Below, in pieces: positions 50,709 through 60,234 of a DNA stretch of 64,000 nucleotides. The DNA comes from Mycobacterium sp. 141. GTDB lineage: Bacteria > Actinomycetota > Actinomycetes > Mycobacteriales > Mycobacteriaceae. The notes under the pieces were generated by a model. That model did no database searches. It saw only the letters and a program-made list of their open reading frames with translations, and was not told where the DNA came from. A program made the position numbers and the translations under genes. The stretch is taken from the NCBI RefSeq assembly GCF_000382405.1, contig NZ_KB908268.1:1-64000 (forward strand). Reading direction: 5' to 3'. Every line of letters starts with the position of its first letter. The stretch's first letter is position 1.

Positions 50709-53700
50709 CGAGCAGCTCCGACACAGCGACCACCAGCTCGGCGGGCGGCGCCCAACTGAACACACCGGCGGGATGACCGTCGACGACGGGCGTAGCCGCC
50801 CCGCACATGCCGCGGACGAACAGGTACATCACGCCGCCGAGGTGTGTTGCCGGGTCATAGCCGGGTAGTCGCCAGCTCAGGAACCTGTGCAGCACAACGC
50901 TGTACAGCAGGGCCTGCAGTGGATAGTCGGAATGCAGCATGGCCTCGGCCATCCGGTCGCGGGTGTAGTCGGCGGCGGTCAGCTCGGCATCGCCCGTGCC
51001 CAGCCAGTTGGTCTTGTAATCGACTACCACGAACCGGGATCCGATGCGCAGCACCGCATCGACCGAGCCGGAAAGGTATCCGCGCAGCGGCTGATCACCG
51101 AGTGCTCCGCTCGACAACCGCTCGGAGTAGGACGCCATCGGATCGTCGACCGGCAGATGCGTGCTCAGCAGCGCGCCGACGTCGGCGAGCCGGGCGAACT
51201 CGCCGGACCGCAGATCGCCACCGGCCATCGGAAATTCGAAGTCCAACTCCCGCAACCGGTCTCGCAGTCCGATCTGGCGTAGCGTCACGCCGGGGGCCAG
51301 CGGGCCAAGGGGAGTGTCGTGCAGGGGTACCAGTGCGGCTGCCAAGTCGTCGGCCGTGACCTCGACGGGCCAGCGCGCCGCATGTGCGCGGATGTGGGCG
51401 GCCAATTCGGCACCGAGATCGGCGGCGAATGGATCGGCGGTCTCCAGCACTGCGTGCACCAGCGATCCGAACGCGGCGCCGGTGGGTAACTGAGCCATCG
51501 GCGATGGGACGTCGCTGCCCGCGGCCGCCGGGGCCGCGGGGACCTCGTCGACGACATCGACCTCGTCATCGAGTTCGGTGACCTCAGGCTCGCTCGTGAC
51601 GCCCGAATCATCGGCTGCGCGAAGCAGACCCGAGTACGACGTGCGCCGCCACGAGGTGTCGATGGCCCGGTGGAAGTGCCGGGTGGCCAGGTGTTCGGGC
51701 GGCGCAGACGCCGGAACGGGTGTGAACCCCTCGATGGCGGACTCCTCGATCACCGGGCCGCCCGCGGCCTCCCAGGCCCGCAGCCGGTCTATCGCCTCGG
51801 CGTCGCTGACTCTGGCCGGCGCGCACTTGTCCGGAACCGCGGACTCACCCGGCCTGCGGCCCCGCAGCAGTCGCGACAAGCCGCCGTTGGGTTCGTCGCG
51901 CGAGGGCGCCCACCACGCCACCACCTGGGACTGGGCCCGCGTCATCGCCACATAGGTCAGCCGGCTGTCGTCGGCGGCGGCCTCGGCGCGGCCCGCGCGC
52001 GCCACCGCAGGGTCGCCCGCACGCGAGGAGGACAAGTCACCCCCGCCGATGTGTAAGCACCGCACGCCGTCGTCGTGAAAAAGGATCAGATCCGGTTCGG
52101 GCACATAGCGATTGAACGTGAACGGCAGGTACACGATCGGATACTGCAGGCCCTTGCTGACCCACACCGTCATGATCTGCACGGCCGCGGCGTCGCTGTC
52201 CAAGCGGCGGTTGCGTTCGGTCTCCCCGCCGCCCTCCGAGCGTTGGGTGCGCAACCAGTCCCGCAGCGCGGGCAGCCCGAACCCTTCCCGGTGGGCGGTG
52301 TCGCCCAGCAGCTGGGTCATGTGGGCCAGATCGGTCATCAACCGCTCACCGCCTTCCCAGGACAGCACGCGCCGACCCATCCCAGCGAGCTGGGCGGCCT
52401 CGAAGATCGCCGCCACGCCGCGCTCACGTGCGTGCCCGGCCCAGGTGCGCAGGGTGTCGGCGATTCGATCGGTCAGCGCATCACCGCCCACGGCAAGGGA
52501 CTCCGCCGTCTCACCGAAGAACATGGTGGCCGCCGCAGCACGCACCAAGCCGGTGCGGTGCGGCTGGTCGAATGCCTCCAGCAGGTACAGCCAGTCCTCG
52601 GCGGCCTCCGAGCTGAATACGTCGGAATCCCCGGTGTAGACCGCGGGGATGCCTGCCGCAAGCAGCGCGCTGTGGCAGGCCCTGGCATCCTTGTGGGTCT
52701 CGGTGATCACTGCGATGTCGCGGGCCTGGACCGGCCGGTCATCGAAGCTCGCGCCGCTGGCTAGCAGGGCCCCGATGTCAGCGGCCAGATCCCGGCCGAT
52801 GTGGGTGCGCAGCCGGTCGATCGGAATAGTCTTGGAGTCGTTTCCTTTTCGGCTCACCACCCGCAGCCGGAATGGGTCGTTGTGCGGCGCGCCGGCCAGC
52901 CGGTGGCCTTGATGGTGGGCCTGCACATCGTGGACCACGATGTCGGACCCGCCGAGCTGAGCGCCGCGCAGCACCACCTGCAGCCGATCCACCAGGGCAC
53001 TGTCGCTGCGCCAGTTGGTGCCCAGCGTCTGCTTGTCCCCGGCGGTCGCGGCTGCCCGCAGATAGGTGTCGATGTCCCCGCCGCGGAACGCGTAGATGGC
53101 CTGCTTCGGGTCGCCGATCAGGATCAACGTGGAGTGCCCGGAGAAGGCCCGCTCGATCACCTGCCACTGCACCGGGTCGGTGTCCTGGAATTCGTCGACC
53201 ATGACGATCGGCCAGCGCTGGTGCATGCGCACGCGGGCCGCCGAATCCGGCGGTTCGCCCCGCACGTGAGGAAGACAGGGGGTCAATGCGGTGGCCAGCC
53301 GGGTCAGCAGGTCGTCGTAGCCCAGCACGCCACGGCGCCGCTTGCGGATCTCCAACTCGGCCAGCACATCCCGGGCGAAACTCAGCCGAACCGCGGCGGG
53401 TGAATCGGGATCGGGATCGGTAGGCCGCAGTTCGGTGGCGGGGTTCTGCACGACGGTGCGGGCCAGCCGCAGCGCGGCGGCGTAGTCGAGCACCGGATGG
53501 TCGCGTTGCGTGCCGAACCGGGACAGGTACAAGTCGTCGACGATCTCGGTCACCAGGTTGTCAAGACTCTCCACCAGAGTGACTCCGGAATCGCTGTCTC
53601 CCGCCACACCAAGGGATTTCAACACGATTTGGCAGAACTGGTGAGTGGTGGCGATGGTCGCGCCGTCGAATCCGGCCAGGGCATCACGCAGCCGCTGCCT

Positions 53701-53997
53701 GCGGGCCTGCTGATCCGCGCCGACCAGGTAGATCTCCAGATCGTTGCGGGCCAGGGCCGGGTCGTCGAATGCGGCCAGGGCGCACACCATCTGATCGCGG
53801 ACCCGCTCCCGCAGCTCTTGGCTGGCGGCCCGGCCGAACGTGATGAGCAGCATCTGGTCCAGCGTCGCGGCGCCCTCGGCGACGAACCGCGTGACCAGAC
53901 CGGCCAGCGCGAACGTCTTGCCGGTCCCGGCGCTGGCCTCCAGCACCGTGGTGGTGTTGCGGCTCGGCAGTGGCCCGAGCAGATCGAAAACCTTCAC
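50701..53997 (-). CDS. recB: RecBCD enzyme subunit RecB
   Basis: The 1098-residue product has an N-terminal UvrD-type helicase with Walker A LEASAGTGKTFALAGLV and Walker B VDEFQDTDPVQWQVI. The C-terminal nuclease has the catalytic VVDYKTNWLG motif. It is the 3'-5' motor and nuclease of RecBCD. The GTG at 53997 overlaps the recC stop as GTGA, with AAAGG 8 bases upstream, so translation is coupled. The length is near that of other actinobacterial RecB proteins. Confidence 0.95.
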   Translation of the reverse strand: MKVFDLLGPLPSRNTTTVLEASAGTGKTFALAGLVTRFVAEGAATLDQMLLITFGRAASQELRERVRDQMVCALAAFDDPALARNDLEIYLVGADQQARRQRLRDALAGFDGATIATTHQFCQIVLKSLGVAGDSDSGVTLVESLDNLVTEIVDDLYLSRFGTQRDHPVLDYAAALRLARTVVQNPATELRPTDPDPDSPAAVRLSFARDVLAELEIRKRRRGVLGYDDLLTRLATALTPCLPHVRGEPPDSAARVRMHQRWPIVMVDEFQDTDPVQWQVIERAFSGHSTLILIGDPKQAIYAFRGGDIDTYLRAAATAGDKQTLGTNWRSDSALVDRLQVVLRGAQLGGSDIVVHDVQAHHQGHRLAGAPHNDPFRLRVVSRKGNDSKTIPIDRLRTHIGRDLAADIGALLASGASFDDRPVQARDIAVITETHKDARACHSALLAAGIPAVYTGDSDVFSSEAAEDWLYLLEAFDQPHRTGLVRAAAATMFFGETAESLAVGGDALTDRIADTLRTWAGHARERGVAAIFEAAQLAGMGRRVLSWEGGERLMTDLAHMTQLLGDTAHREGFGLPALRDWLRTQRSEGGGETERNRRLDSDAAAVQIMTVWVSKGLQYPIVYLPFTFNRYVPEPDLILFHDDGVRCLHIGGGDLSSSRAGDPAVARAGRAEAAADDSRLTYVAMTRAQSQVVAWWAPSRDEPNGGLSRLLRGRRPGESAVPDKCAPARVSDAEAIDRLRAWEAAGGPVIEESAIEGFTPVPASAPPEHLATRHFHRAIDTSWRRTSYSGLLRAADDSGVTSEPEVTELDDEVDVVDEVPAAPAAAGSDVPSPMAQLPTGAAFGSLVHAVLETADPFAADLGAELAAHIRAHAARWPVEVTADDLAAALVPLHDTPLGPLAPGVTLRQIGLRDRLRELDFEFPMAGGDLRSGEFARLADVGALLSTHLPVDDPMASYSERLSSGALGDQPLRGYLSGSVDAVLRIGSRFVVVDYKTNWLGTGDAELTAADYTRDRMAEAMLHSDYPLQALLYSVVLHRFLSWRLPGYDPATHLGGVMYLFVRGMCGAATPVVDGHPAGVFSWAPPAELVVAVSELLDA

Positions 53998-56900
53998 CGT
54001 GTCGACCTTTCGGCCCGCAGCATGGGCAACCACAGCCGAGTGGCGTATGCGCCGAGCCGATGGCTCTCGCCCGCGACTTCCTCACCGGGACGCAGCGGCT
54101 GCATCAGATCCCGCAGCCAGGCACCGCGGCCCCAGGCCCGCACGTGCGCAGGCTGCTGGTCCTCGCCGGGGTAATTGCCGCTGCGCCAACGGTATCCGGC
54201 AGCCTGCTCGGGATCGTCGCCGGTGTGCCGGGCCACGGCCCAGGCGTACGACGTCTTCACGGGCAGCGGCAGCGGCTCGCGCCGACCGGCGTCGTAGATC
54301 CGTACCAGGTCGACCAGCAGCCCGACCGGGTCGACGGGAGCGCCGAGCCCCTCCGCGCGGGGGGTGGTGCCCCGTTTCGGACGGCCTATGCACACCGCCG
54401 AGAAATCCCGGTCAGGGTACTGAGCGGCCAATGCCAGCAACGGAATCCATGACTGCAGCAGGTGCTTGCCGTCGAGCTTGGAGTAGGTCACCGAGACCAA
54501 ACGGTCACCGAACACCGGAGACACGGTGCCGGTGAGCCGCCGCCCGCCGCCCAGATCGATATCCACGTCGTAGGCCTGGGATTCCGCGCCGCGGTGATGC
54601 TGCGCTTCGGCGGCCAGCGCGGTGCACTGCTCGCGGATGGCACCGGCCGTGCGCCAGCCGAGTTGCCCTGGCGGTAAGGTGCCCCGCCGCCACTCGGCTT
54701 GCTGGGCGTCAGCCGGCGCCATGCCACGCAACATGTCGTGCAGCATGCGGTCGCCGACGGTCCACTCCTCCAACGCATCGATATCGACGGGCATGACGTC
54801 CGAGACACCCTCCACCTCCCACGGCAGGGTGTAGTCCAGTGCCCGGAAGAACCCTTTCACCGGATCGTTGAAGAAGCCGACCAGATCGGCCAGCACCACA
54901 TCGTCGGGCGGTGGTGGCGGCAACGGATCGGCGAAGAACGGCGGACGCTCGGCATGCTGGCCGGTGTTGGCCTGTGCGGCCGTCAATGCGGTCGGGTCGA
55001 ACGTGAACGGTTCACCGGGCACCATCGCGCCCGGGATGACATTGCGAATGTCGAACGGCTGCAACGGATGATGGGTGACCACCTGCACCGGCTTCTCGGT
55101 GGTGATGGCGAGGGTGTCGAGCAACTCGGCCAGCGGCACGGCCGGCGGGCGGGACTGGCCGGAGTACTCGTTGGCGCCGGTGTAGGTGACGACGAGCGTC
55201 TCGGTGGCCGCGCCGATCGCGTCGAGCAGCAACTGCCGGTCCTCCGAACGGATGTCGCGCTCGCCGGTCACCGGGTCGCGGGCCAGCGCGTCGTCGCCGT
55301 CGACCGAGCCCAGCCGCGGGAAGACCCCGTCGTCAAGACCGACCAGGCACACCACCCGGTGCGGCACGGAACGCATCGGCACCATGGTGCACACCGTCAG
55401 CGTGCCGGTACGGAAGTTGGCTCGGGTGGGCCGCCCGGCCAGATGCCGTTGCAGCAGCGTGCGAATATCCGTCAGGCGCAACATCGTTGCGGTCTCGGCG
55501 GTCGCGAGGATGTCGTCGAACTCGCGCTGCACCTGCGCGCGGGGCCAGTCCTCGTCGTCCAATGCGAGCGCGTCGATGTCGGCGCTCAGTTCGGCCAGCC
55601 ACTCTGCCAGCGTCTTGGTGCCGCTGAGCCCGCGCACCCCATTGTGCAGCTTCTCGATGAAGTCGGCGAAGCGGCCCGCCAGCTCCACCCGGTTGCTGCT
55701 GACGTCGTCGAGCGGCAGCGTGGTGCCCAGCCAGGCGTGGGAATCGTCGGACATCGCCACGCCGGCCAACACGCGGTCGATACCGAACCGCCAGGTGTTG
55801 TGCAGGAAGTCGACGCCATAGGGCCGACGGTGCTCCTGATCGAAGCCCCAGCGGATGTTGGCTTCGCGCACCCACGCCGTGATCGCGTCCAGATCGTCGT
55901 CGGTGAACCCGAACCGCGCCCGCACCGGAGCCGACTCGGCCAGGTTGAGCACCTCGCTGGCGCCGGCCCGGCCACCGGCCAGCGTCAGCAGTCGCGCCGC
56001 CACCGATAACAGCGGATTCGTCTGCACCAGGGCACGATCGGCGAGTCGGACCCGGAGCCGGTGCGCGGGATGGGCGCCGTGCACCACGTCGCCGAGCCCG
56101 AACCCGGCGGTGATCAGCGGCGCGTAGGTCTCGATGTCGGGGCACATCACGAGGATGTCGCGCGGCTCGAGCGTCGGATCGTCGGCCAGCAGACCCAGTA
56201 GCACCTCACGCAGCACGTCGATCTGCCGAGCTGGGCCGTGGCAGCTGTGCACCTGCACCGACCGATCGGCAACGCGGTGCACCCGGCCCTGCGGACGCAC
56301 CTCGTCGGCGGCGATATCGGACTGAAGCCAGCCCAGCAGAGTGTCGGGATGGCTTGGTGCACCGAGGTATTCATCGGTCGCGGGCACGGGCAGCAGGCGT
56401 TGCAGCTCACGCAGATCGCGGCCCAGCGTAGCCGACAACGGGTGCCTGACCGCGCGGTGGCTGGTGTCCGTGCGCCGCGGCACCGCGCCTTTATCGGCGG
56501 CCAGTGCCTGCCACAGCTGGTCACTGGGATGCGGCAGCCACAGGTGCAGATCGTGGTGGACGGACAACGCGGCGAGCAACTCGATCTCGGTCACCGGCAG
56601 CCGCGTGTGCCCGAACAGCGACAGCCGTCCGGGCAGATCGCTCGGGGATTCCCGAAGCCGGGCAACGGTTTTCGCATGCCGAACATGGGGCAGGTCGGCA
56701 TCGATGCGGTTGGTGAGTGCCTCCCACAGCGGCCGTTGCCAGGCCAGGTCATCCGGCATGCCCGCCCAGCCGATCAGCAACTGCGGGCGTTGCCGAGCGT
56801 ACGACGCGAAGATCCCGGCGAGCCGTCGGGCCACCGCATAGCGGCGGCCCTGCCGCAGCTCGCGTTCCTCGCCGTCCTCGAACCGGCCCAGGTGAGTGGC

Positions 56901-57218
56901 CAGCGTCGTGCACCACGGAGCTTCCAGGTTGTCATCGATGACGGCCAGCAGTGGCCACACCATCGCCTCAGGCGACCACGGATCGTCATCCTGTGTCCCG
57001 GTGACCTCGGCGATCAGCGACCGTGGATTACGGAACTGTACGGCTGCGCAGACACCGAGCCGGTTGGACAACCGCTGGCTGAGCCACCGCTCCACGCCCT
57101 TGGCCGGGACCAACACCAGTTCCTCGGCGAACGGATCGGGCAGAGGATCGGCCAGCAGGGCGCCCAGCCCGTCGGCGAGCAGATCCGTGCGCTCGGCCCG
57201 GTGCAGGTGCAGTGCCAT
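53994..57218 (-). CDS. recC: RecBCD enzyme subunit RecC
   Basis: The 1074-residue product begins MALHLHRAERTDLLADGLGA and contains RecC-type inactive helicase domains (LVLVPAKGVERWLSQRLSNR near the start, FDIRNVIPGAM later). RecC recognises Chi-like signals and holds RecB and RecD together. It is the first gene of the recCBD operon. The start ATG at 57218 is followed by the conserved N-terminus. The GTAACG palindromic element at 57262 lies just upstream and may affect its expression. Confidence 0.93.
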   Translation of the reverse strand: MALHLHRAERTDLLADGLGALLADPLPDPFAEELVLVPAKGVERWLSQRLSNRLGVCAAVQFRNPRSLIAEVTGTQDDDPWSPEAMVWPLLAVIDDNLEAPWCTTLATHLGRFEDGEERELRQGRRYAVARRLAGIFASYARQRPQLLIGWAGMPDDLAWQRPLWEALTNRIDADLPHVRHAKTVARLRESPSDLPGRLSLFGHTRLPVTEIELLAALSVHHDLHLWLPHPSDQLWQALAADKGAVPRRTDTSHRAVRHPLSATLGRDLRELQRLLPVPATDEYLGAPSHPDTLLGWLQSDIAADEVRPQGRVHRVADRSVQVHSCHGPARQIDVLREVLLGLLADDPTLEPRDILVMCPDIETYAPLITAGFGLGDVVHGAHPAHRLRVRLADRALVQTNPLLSVAARLLTLAGGRAGASEVLNLAESAPVRARFGFTDDDLDAITAWVREANIRWGFDQEHRRPYGVDFLHNTWRFGIDRVLAGVAMSDDSHAWLGTTLPLDDVSSNRVELAGRFADFIEKLHNGVRGLSGTKTLAEWLAELSADIDALALDDEDWPRAQVQREFDDILATAETATMLRLTDIRTLLQRHLAGRPTRANFRTGTLTVCTMVPMRSVPHRVVCLVGLDDGVFPRLGSVDGDDALARDPVTGERDIRSEDRQLLLDAIGAATETLVVTYTGANEYSGQSRPPAVPLAELLDTLAITTEKPVQVVTHHPLQPFDIRNVIPGAMVPGEPFTFDPTALTAAQANTGQHAERPPFFADPLPPPPPDDVVLADLVGFFNDPVKGFFRALDYTLPWEVEGVSDVMPVDIDALEEWTVGDRMLHDMLRGMAPADAQQAEWRRGTLPPGQLGWRTAGAIREQCTALAAEAQHHRGAESQAYDVDIDLGGGRRLTGTVSPVFGDRLVSVTYSKLDGKHLLQSWIPLLALAAQYPDRDFSAVCIGRPKRGTTPRAEGLGAPVDPVGLLVDLVRIYDAGRREPLPLPVKTSYAWAVARHTGDDPEQAAGYRWRSGNYPGEDQQPAHVRAWGRGAWLRDLMQPLRPGEEVAGESHRLGAYATRLWLPMLRAERSTR

Positions 57219-57261
57219 CGCCCCATACCTTATGGCAGTACGACGTCCTTACGGTCGCGTG

Positions 57262-57309
57262 CGTAACGCCACGGCGGGGAATCAGGCGAATCTCCGCCCC
57301 TGCGTTACG
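57262..57309. repeat. Palindromic GTAACG element, left copy
   Basis: CGTAACGC (57262-57269) and GCGTTACG (57302-57309) form the outer stem, and GGCGGGGA pairs with TCTCCGCC inside with one G-U. A related element of similar length lies at 58176-58231. The two flank the gene at 57348. They could be a repetitive extragenic palindrome or the ends of a small mobile unit. Confidence 0.65.
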
Positions 57310-57347
57310 AGCACGGAGCTGTCGGTCTCCGCGGGCACACTCCGATC

Positions 57348-58184
57348 ATGGGAGAACCGTTCATCGGCAGTGAAGCGCTCACGGCGGGCCGCCTCACTCG
57401 CCACCATCTGCGGACGCGGTTTGTGGCCGTGCATCAGGACGTCTATGTCGCCAGAGATGTCCGGCCCAATGCGGTGCTCCGCGCCAAGGCCTGTTGGCTG
57501 CGCTCACGACGGCATGGAGTGCTGGCGGGCTTCTCGGCATCAGCCGTGCACGGTGCCCGATGGGTAAGTGCTGAGCTCCCGGCCTACATCATCGACAACA
57601 ATCGGCGGCCGGCCCGCGGCATCGTCGTGTGGAGCGATGCGATCGATGAGGACGAAGTCTGTCTGATCGCCGGGATGCGCGTCACCACACCGGTTCGGAC
57701 TGCGCTGGACCTGGCCTGCAAGTTCCCCGAGGCCACTGCGGTACCGGCGATCGACGCGTTGGCCCGGGCGACGAAAACGAAGGTTGCCGACATCGAATTA
57801 GCGGCGGAGCATCAGGCTGGCCGCAGGGGTATCAAGCAGGCACGCACTACGATCGCGCTGGTTGATGCGGGAGCGGAGTCGCCACGTGAAACGTGGTTGC
57901 GGCTGCTCGTAATTCGGGCGGATTACCCACCGCCGCGAACACAGCACCCCATCTACAACGAATTCGGCGTGCTGATCGGTGAAGTCGACATGGCATGGCC
58001 GGATATGAAGATCGCGCTCGAATACGAAGGGCGCGACCACTTGGATCCCGACCAGTTACGCAAGGACATTCTGCGGGTGGAGGAGATGATCAGGGCCGGC
58101 TGGATCGTCATCCGAGTCACATGCCGCGACGGCGAGGGCGGCATCCTCAAGAGGCTTGCGACAGCGTGGGCTTCGCGTATGTAA
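57348..58184 (+). CDS. DUF559/Vsr-like endonuclease-fold protein
   Basis: The 278-residue product has an N-terminal part resembling the AbiEi-type region (LTRHHLRTRFVAVHQDVYVA, RVTTPVRTALDLACK). Its C-terminal DUF559 domain resembles very-short-patch-repair nucleases, with Glu and Asp in IGEVDMAWPDMKIALEYEG followed by RDHLD. Such proteins are very common in mycobacteria; their role is unknown. The ATG at 57348 is used. The gene is bounded on both sides by related palindromes and its stop codon lies inside the right one. Confidence 0.78.
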   Translation: MGEPFIGSEALTAGRLTRHHLRTRFVAVHQDVYVARDVRPNAVLRAKACWLRSRRHGVLAGFSASAVHGARWVSAELPAYIIDNNRRPARGIVVWSDAIDEDEVCLIAGMRVTTPVRTALDLACKFPEATAVPAIDALARATKTKVADIELAAEHQAGRRGIKQARTTIALVDAGAESPRETWLRLLVIRADYPPPRTQHPIYNEFGVLIGEVDMAWPDMKIALEYEGRDHLDPDQLRKDILRVEEMIRAGWIVIRVTCRDGEGGILKRLATAWASRM

Positions 58185-58231
58185 CGTCACGGCGAGGAAT
58201 CGGACGTTTTTCCGCCACGGCGTTACGTACG
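58176..58231. repeat. Palindromic GTAACG element, right copy
   Basis: The outer arms CGTATGTAACG (58176-58186) and CGTTACGTACG (58221-58231) pair with one G-U. Inside, GGCGAGGAA faces TTCCGCC. About three quarters of positions match the left copy at 57262-57309. The stop codon of the DUF559 gene is part of the left arm. Confidence 0.65.
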
Positions 58232-58248
58232 TGACGTGATCCGAGCAT

Positions 58249-58947
58249 CTACCCCGCGAATTCCGTTGGCAGCCCGTCGATTCCCGCGCGGACCGCGAGA
58301 ATCGCGGCGGCCCGGGCCTTGAGCTTGCTGCCCACGTGTGCGCCGGCGTTCAGGGTGGCTGCCGCTTCGGCGGCCACCTGCTGTGCACGGGCCAGTACCG
58401 CCTCGGATTCAACGATCTCGTCGAGCCAGCCGGCCGCGATGGCGGCGTCGCCGGCGAACGTCGCGGCCATCGAGATGGCGCGCTGGAATGCCGCATGCGT
58501 CAGACGCATCCGCATGATCTCGATCGCAGCGATCGGCAGCGTCATGCCGATCGCCACCTCGTTGGCCTGACAGCGCGATCTCGGCGAGCCCACCCGGTGA
58601 TCGGCGGACAGCAGAAGGAAAGAACCCATCGCGATCGCTGGTCCGGTCGCGGCCATGACGACCGGGACCGGGAAGGTCAGGCAGCGCAGTGACAGCTCGA
58701 AACCGCCGGCCAGCATGGCCAGAGTCGCCTGAGCGTCGCCCGATGCGAACACACTCAGGTCGAAGCCGCCGCTGAATACCTTCGCGTTGCCGGCCAGCAC
58801 TACGGCCTTGGCGCCGTCCTCCACGGTGCGGTCGAGTGCCGCGTTGATGTCGTTCTGCATGGCCGGCGAGAGCGCATTGACCTTGCCGTCGTCGAGCGTG
58901 ACGGTCGCGACGGACTCATCGAGCTGGTAGCTCACCGGGCTGCTCAT
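58249..58947 (-). CDS. echA3: Enoyl-CoA hydratase/isomerase family protein (EchA3-type)
   Basis: The 232-residue crotonase-fold protein has KVNALSPAMQNDINAAL, the CoA-binding FSGGFDLSVFASGD segment and the oxyanion region AATGPAIAMGSFLLLSADHR. Family members hydrate or isomerise enoyl-CoA esters in fatty acid breakdown. Position next to recCBD is the same as that of Rv0632c in M. tuberculosis, which supports the name. The short length is typical of EchA3. Catalytic Glu residues of classical hydratases are not evident at the usual places, so the reaction is uncertain. Confidence 0.88.
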   Translation of the reverse strand: MSSPVSYQLDESVATVTLDDGKVNALSPAMQNDINAALDRTVEDGAKAVVLAGNAKVFSGGFDLSVFASGDAQATLAMLAGGFELSLRCLTFPVPVVMAATGPAIAMGSFLLLSADHRVGSPRSRCQANEVAIGMTLPIAAIEIMRMRLTHAAFQRAISMAATFAGDAAIAAGWLDEIVESEAVLARAQQVAAEAAATLNAGAHVGSKLKARAAAILAVRAGIDGLPTEFAG

Positions 58948-59005
58948 CGCACCGATGGTACGGGCGGCCTTGATCAGGCTTTGTGCCGCCCGAGCGGGTC
59001 AAATG

Positions 59006-60004
59006 TCAGGATGCGGCCGCGGCGAGTACTTCGGGCACCACCGGCTCGGCCTGTGCGGGCGCGGACATCAGCCGTTCGCCGCGAGCCAGCCAATCGGAGT
59101 CGGCCCATTCGATGCGGGCAGGCAGGCGCCGCCAGTATTGCGGGTGGGCGCGCAGATAAAGCTCGACACTGGCGTGCACCGACGCGTCCAGCGGCGGGTG
59201 CACGATGCCGAATGTGGGAGCGGTACCGGCGAGCGCGTCCAGTTCGTTGGGGCTGCAGAGCCGTTCGGATACTCGTAGTCCGGCTTCGACAGCGCCGGAG
59301 AGTATCCAGTCCATCGCAATCTCGGTGAGCGCCCAGCACGCGCCGGTGCCGCCGGCGATATCGCAGTGCCCGCCTCGAAACCACACCTCGTCCATCGCGC
59401 CGCAGTCACCGGCGGCCGCCGATCGTAATGCGTCGATAGCCAAGGCGTGCCTACCGGTTTGGACGTTGGTCAGCGGCCCGGTGCGATGCCCCGACCCAGG
59501 CGTGCGGACGGCATCCCACAGCCCCAAAAACCGTACGGGGACCGTGCTTTCGGAGCCCCCGGTCAGCTCGGCGGCCAACCGGTTGACGTGCTCCCAATCC
59601 TGCCGCGTACGCGCCGTGCGAGGCAGCGCGTAAGTGGCCAGCGCATAGGTGACCAGATCATCGGAACGCTCGGGCAGCAAGCCGACGGACCCCAGCAAGG
59701 CCGCCAGTTCGCGCGCCCGGTCGGCGCCGTCGGCTCCGCCGAACAGGTAGATCGCGTCGCCGGGTTCCCAGCAGTCGCCGAGGAATCGGTAGGCCTCCAG
59801 GAGCGCGTCGCGGGCGTCGGCCACCGCGGCGCCACGGCGGCGCCGGAGAAACCTCGTTGCGCGCACCGACGTCGCCCCCGAGTGGTACCAGCCGAGTTGA
59901 TCGCCGTCGATGTCCAGCAACCTGAACAACGCCTCGGTATTGGTCGCGTCGCGTGGACCGGGACGCTGATCTGTGTGGTCGAAGCACAGCACTATGTTCT
60001 TCAC
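59006..60004 (-). CDS. DUF2235-type alpha/beta-hydrolase-like protein, apparently without nucleophile
   Basis: The 332-residue product follows the DUF2235/Tle1 layout: an opening strand KNIVLCFDHTDQRPGPRDAT, a YHSGATSVRA segment, and GDAIYLFGGADGADRARELA where active members have a G-x-S-x-G elbow. Here the elbow reads G-G-A-D-G, so the catalytic Ser is replaced by Asp, and the family D-G-T motif reads D-H-T. The protein is probably not a classical esterase. There is no signal peptide. It sits between echA3 and the glyoxalase II-like gene, where M. tuberculosis has Rv0633c. Confidence 0.7.
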   Translation of the reverse strand: MKNIVLCFDHTDQRPGPRDATNTEALFRLLDIDGDQLGWYHSGATSVRATRFLRRRRGAAVADARDALLEAYRFLGDCWEPGDAIYLFGGADGADRARELAALLGSVGLLPERSDDLVTYALATYALPRTARTRQDWEHVNRLAAELTGGSESTVPVRFLGLWDAVRTPGSGHRTGPLTNVQTGRHALAIDALRSAAAGDCGAMDEVWFRGGHCDIAGGTGACWALTEIAMDWILSGAVEAGLRVSERLCSPNELDALAGTAPTFGIVHPPLDASVHASVELYLRAHPQYWRRLPARIEWADSDWLARGERLMSAPAQAEPVVPEVLAAAAS

Positions 60005-60234
60005 GACGACCCCCGACTGGACGGACGAGGAAAACTCCTCTATCAGTTTGCCGGGATCACGAAAACCTGTCCTGAGTATCGCGCTACTCTAATTGTCCGT
60101 TCATGCGGCTTCTTGACTGTGCAACTGGATGGTCGAGGAAGTCTGTCGCGGATACCCTGACATGCAGGGCTATTCGTTCGTGCCCGGTCGTGCGGCCGGT
60201 CAGATCGGTGCCGCGGAGAGTGTCGGTGCGGCTG

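Noticed and set aside
54699..56009. A 436-codon plus-strand frame within recC
   Set aside because: It is antisense to a clear RecC protein and lacks any domain.
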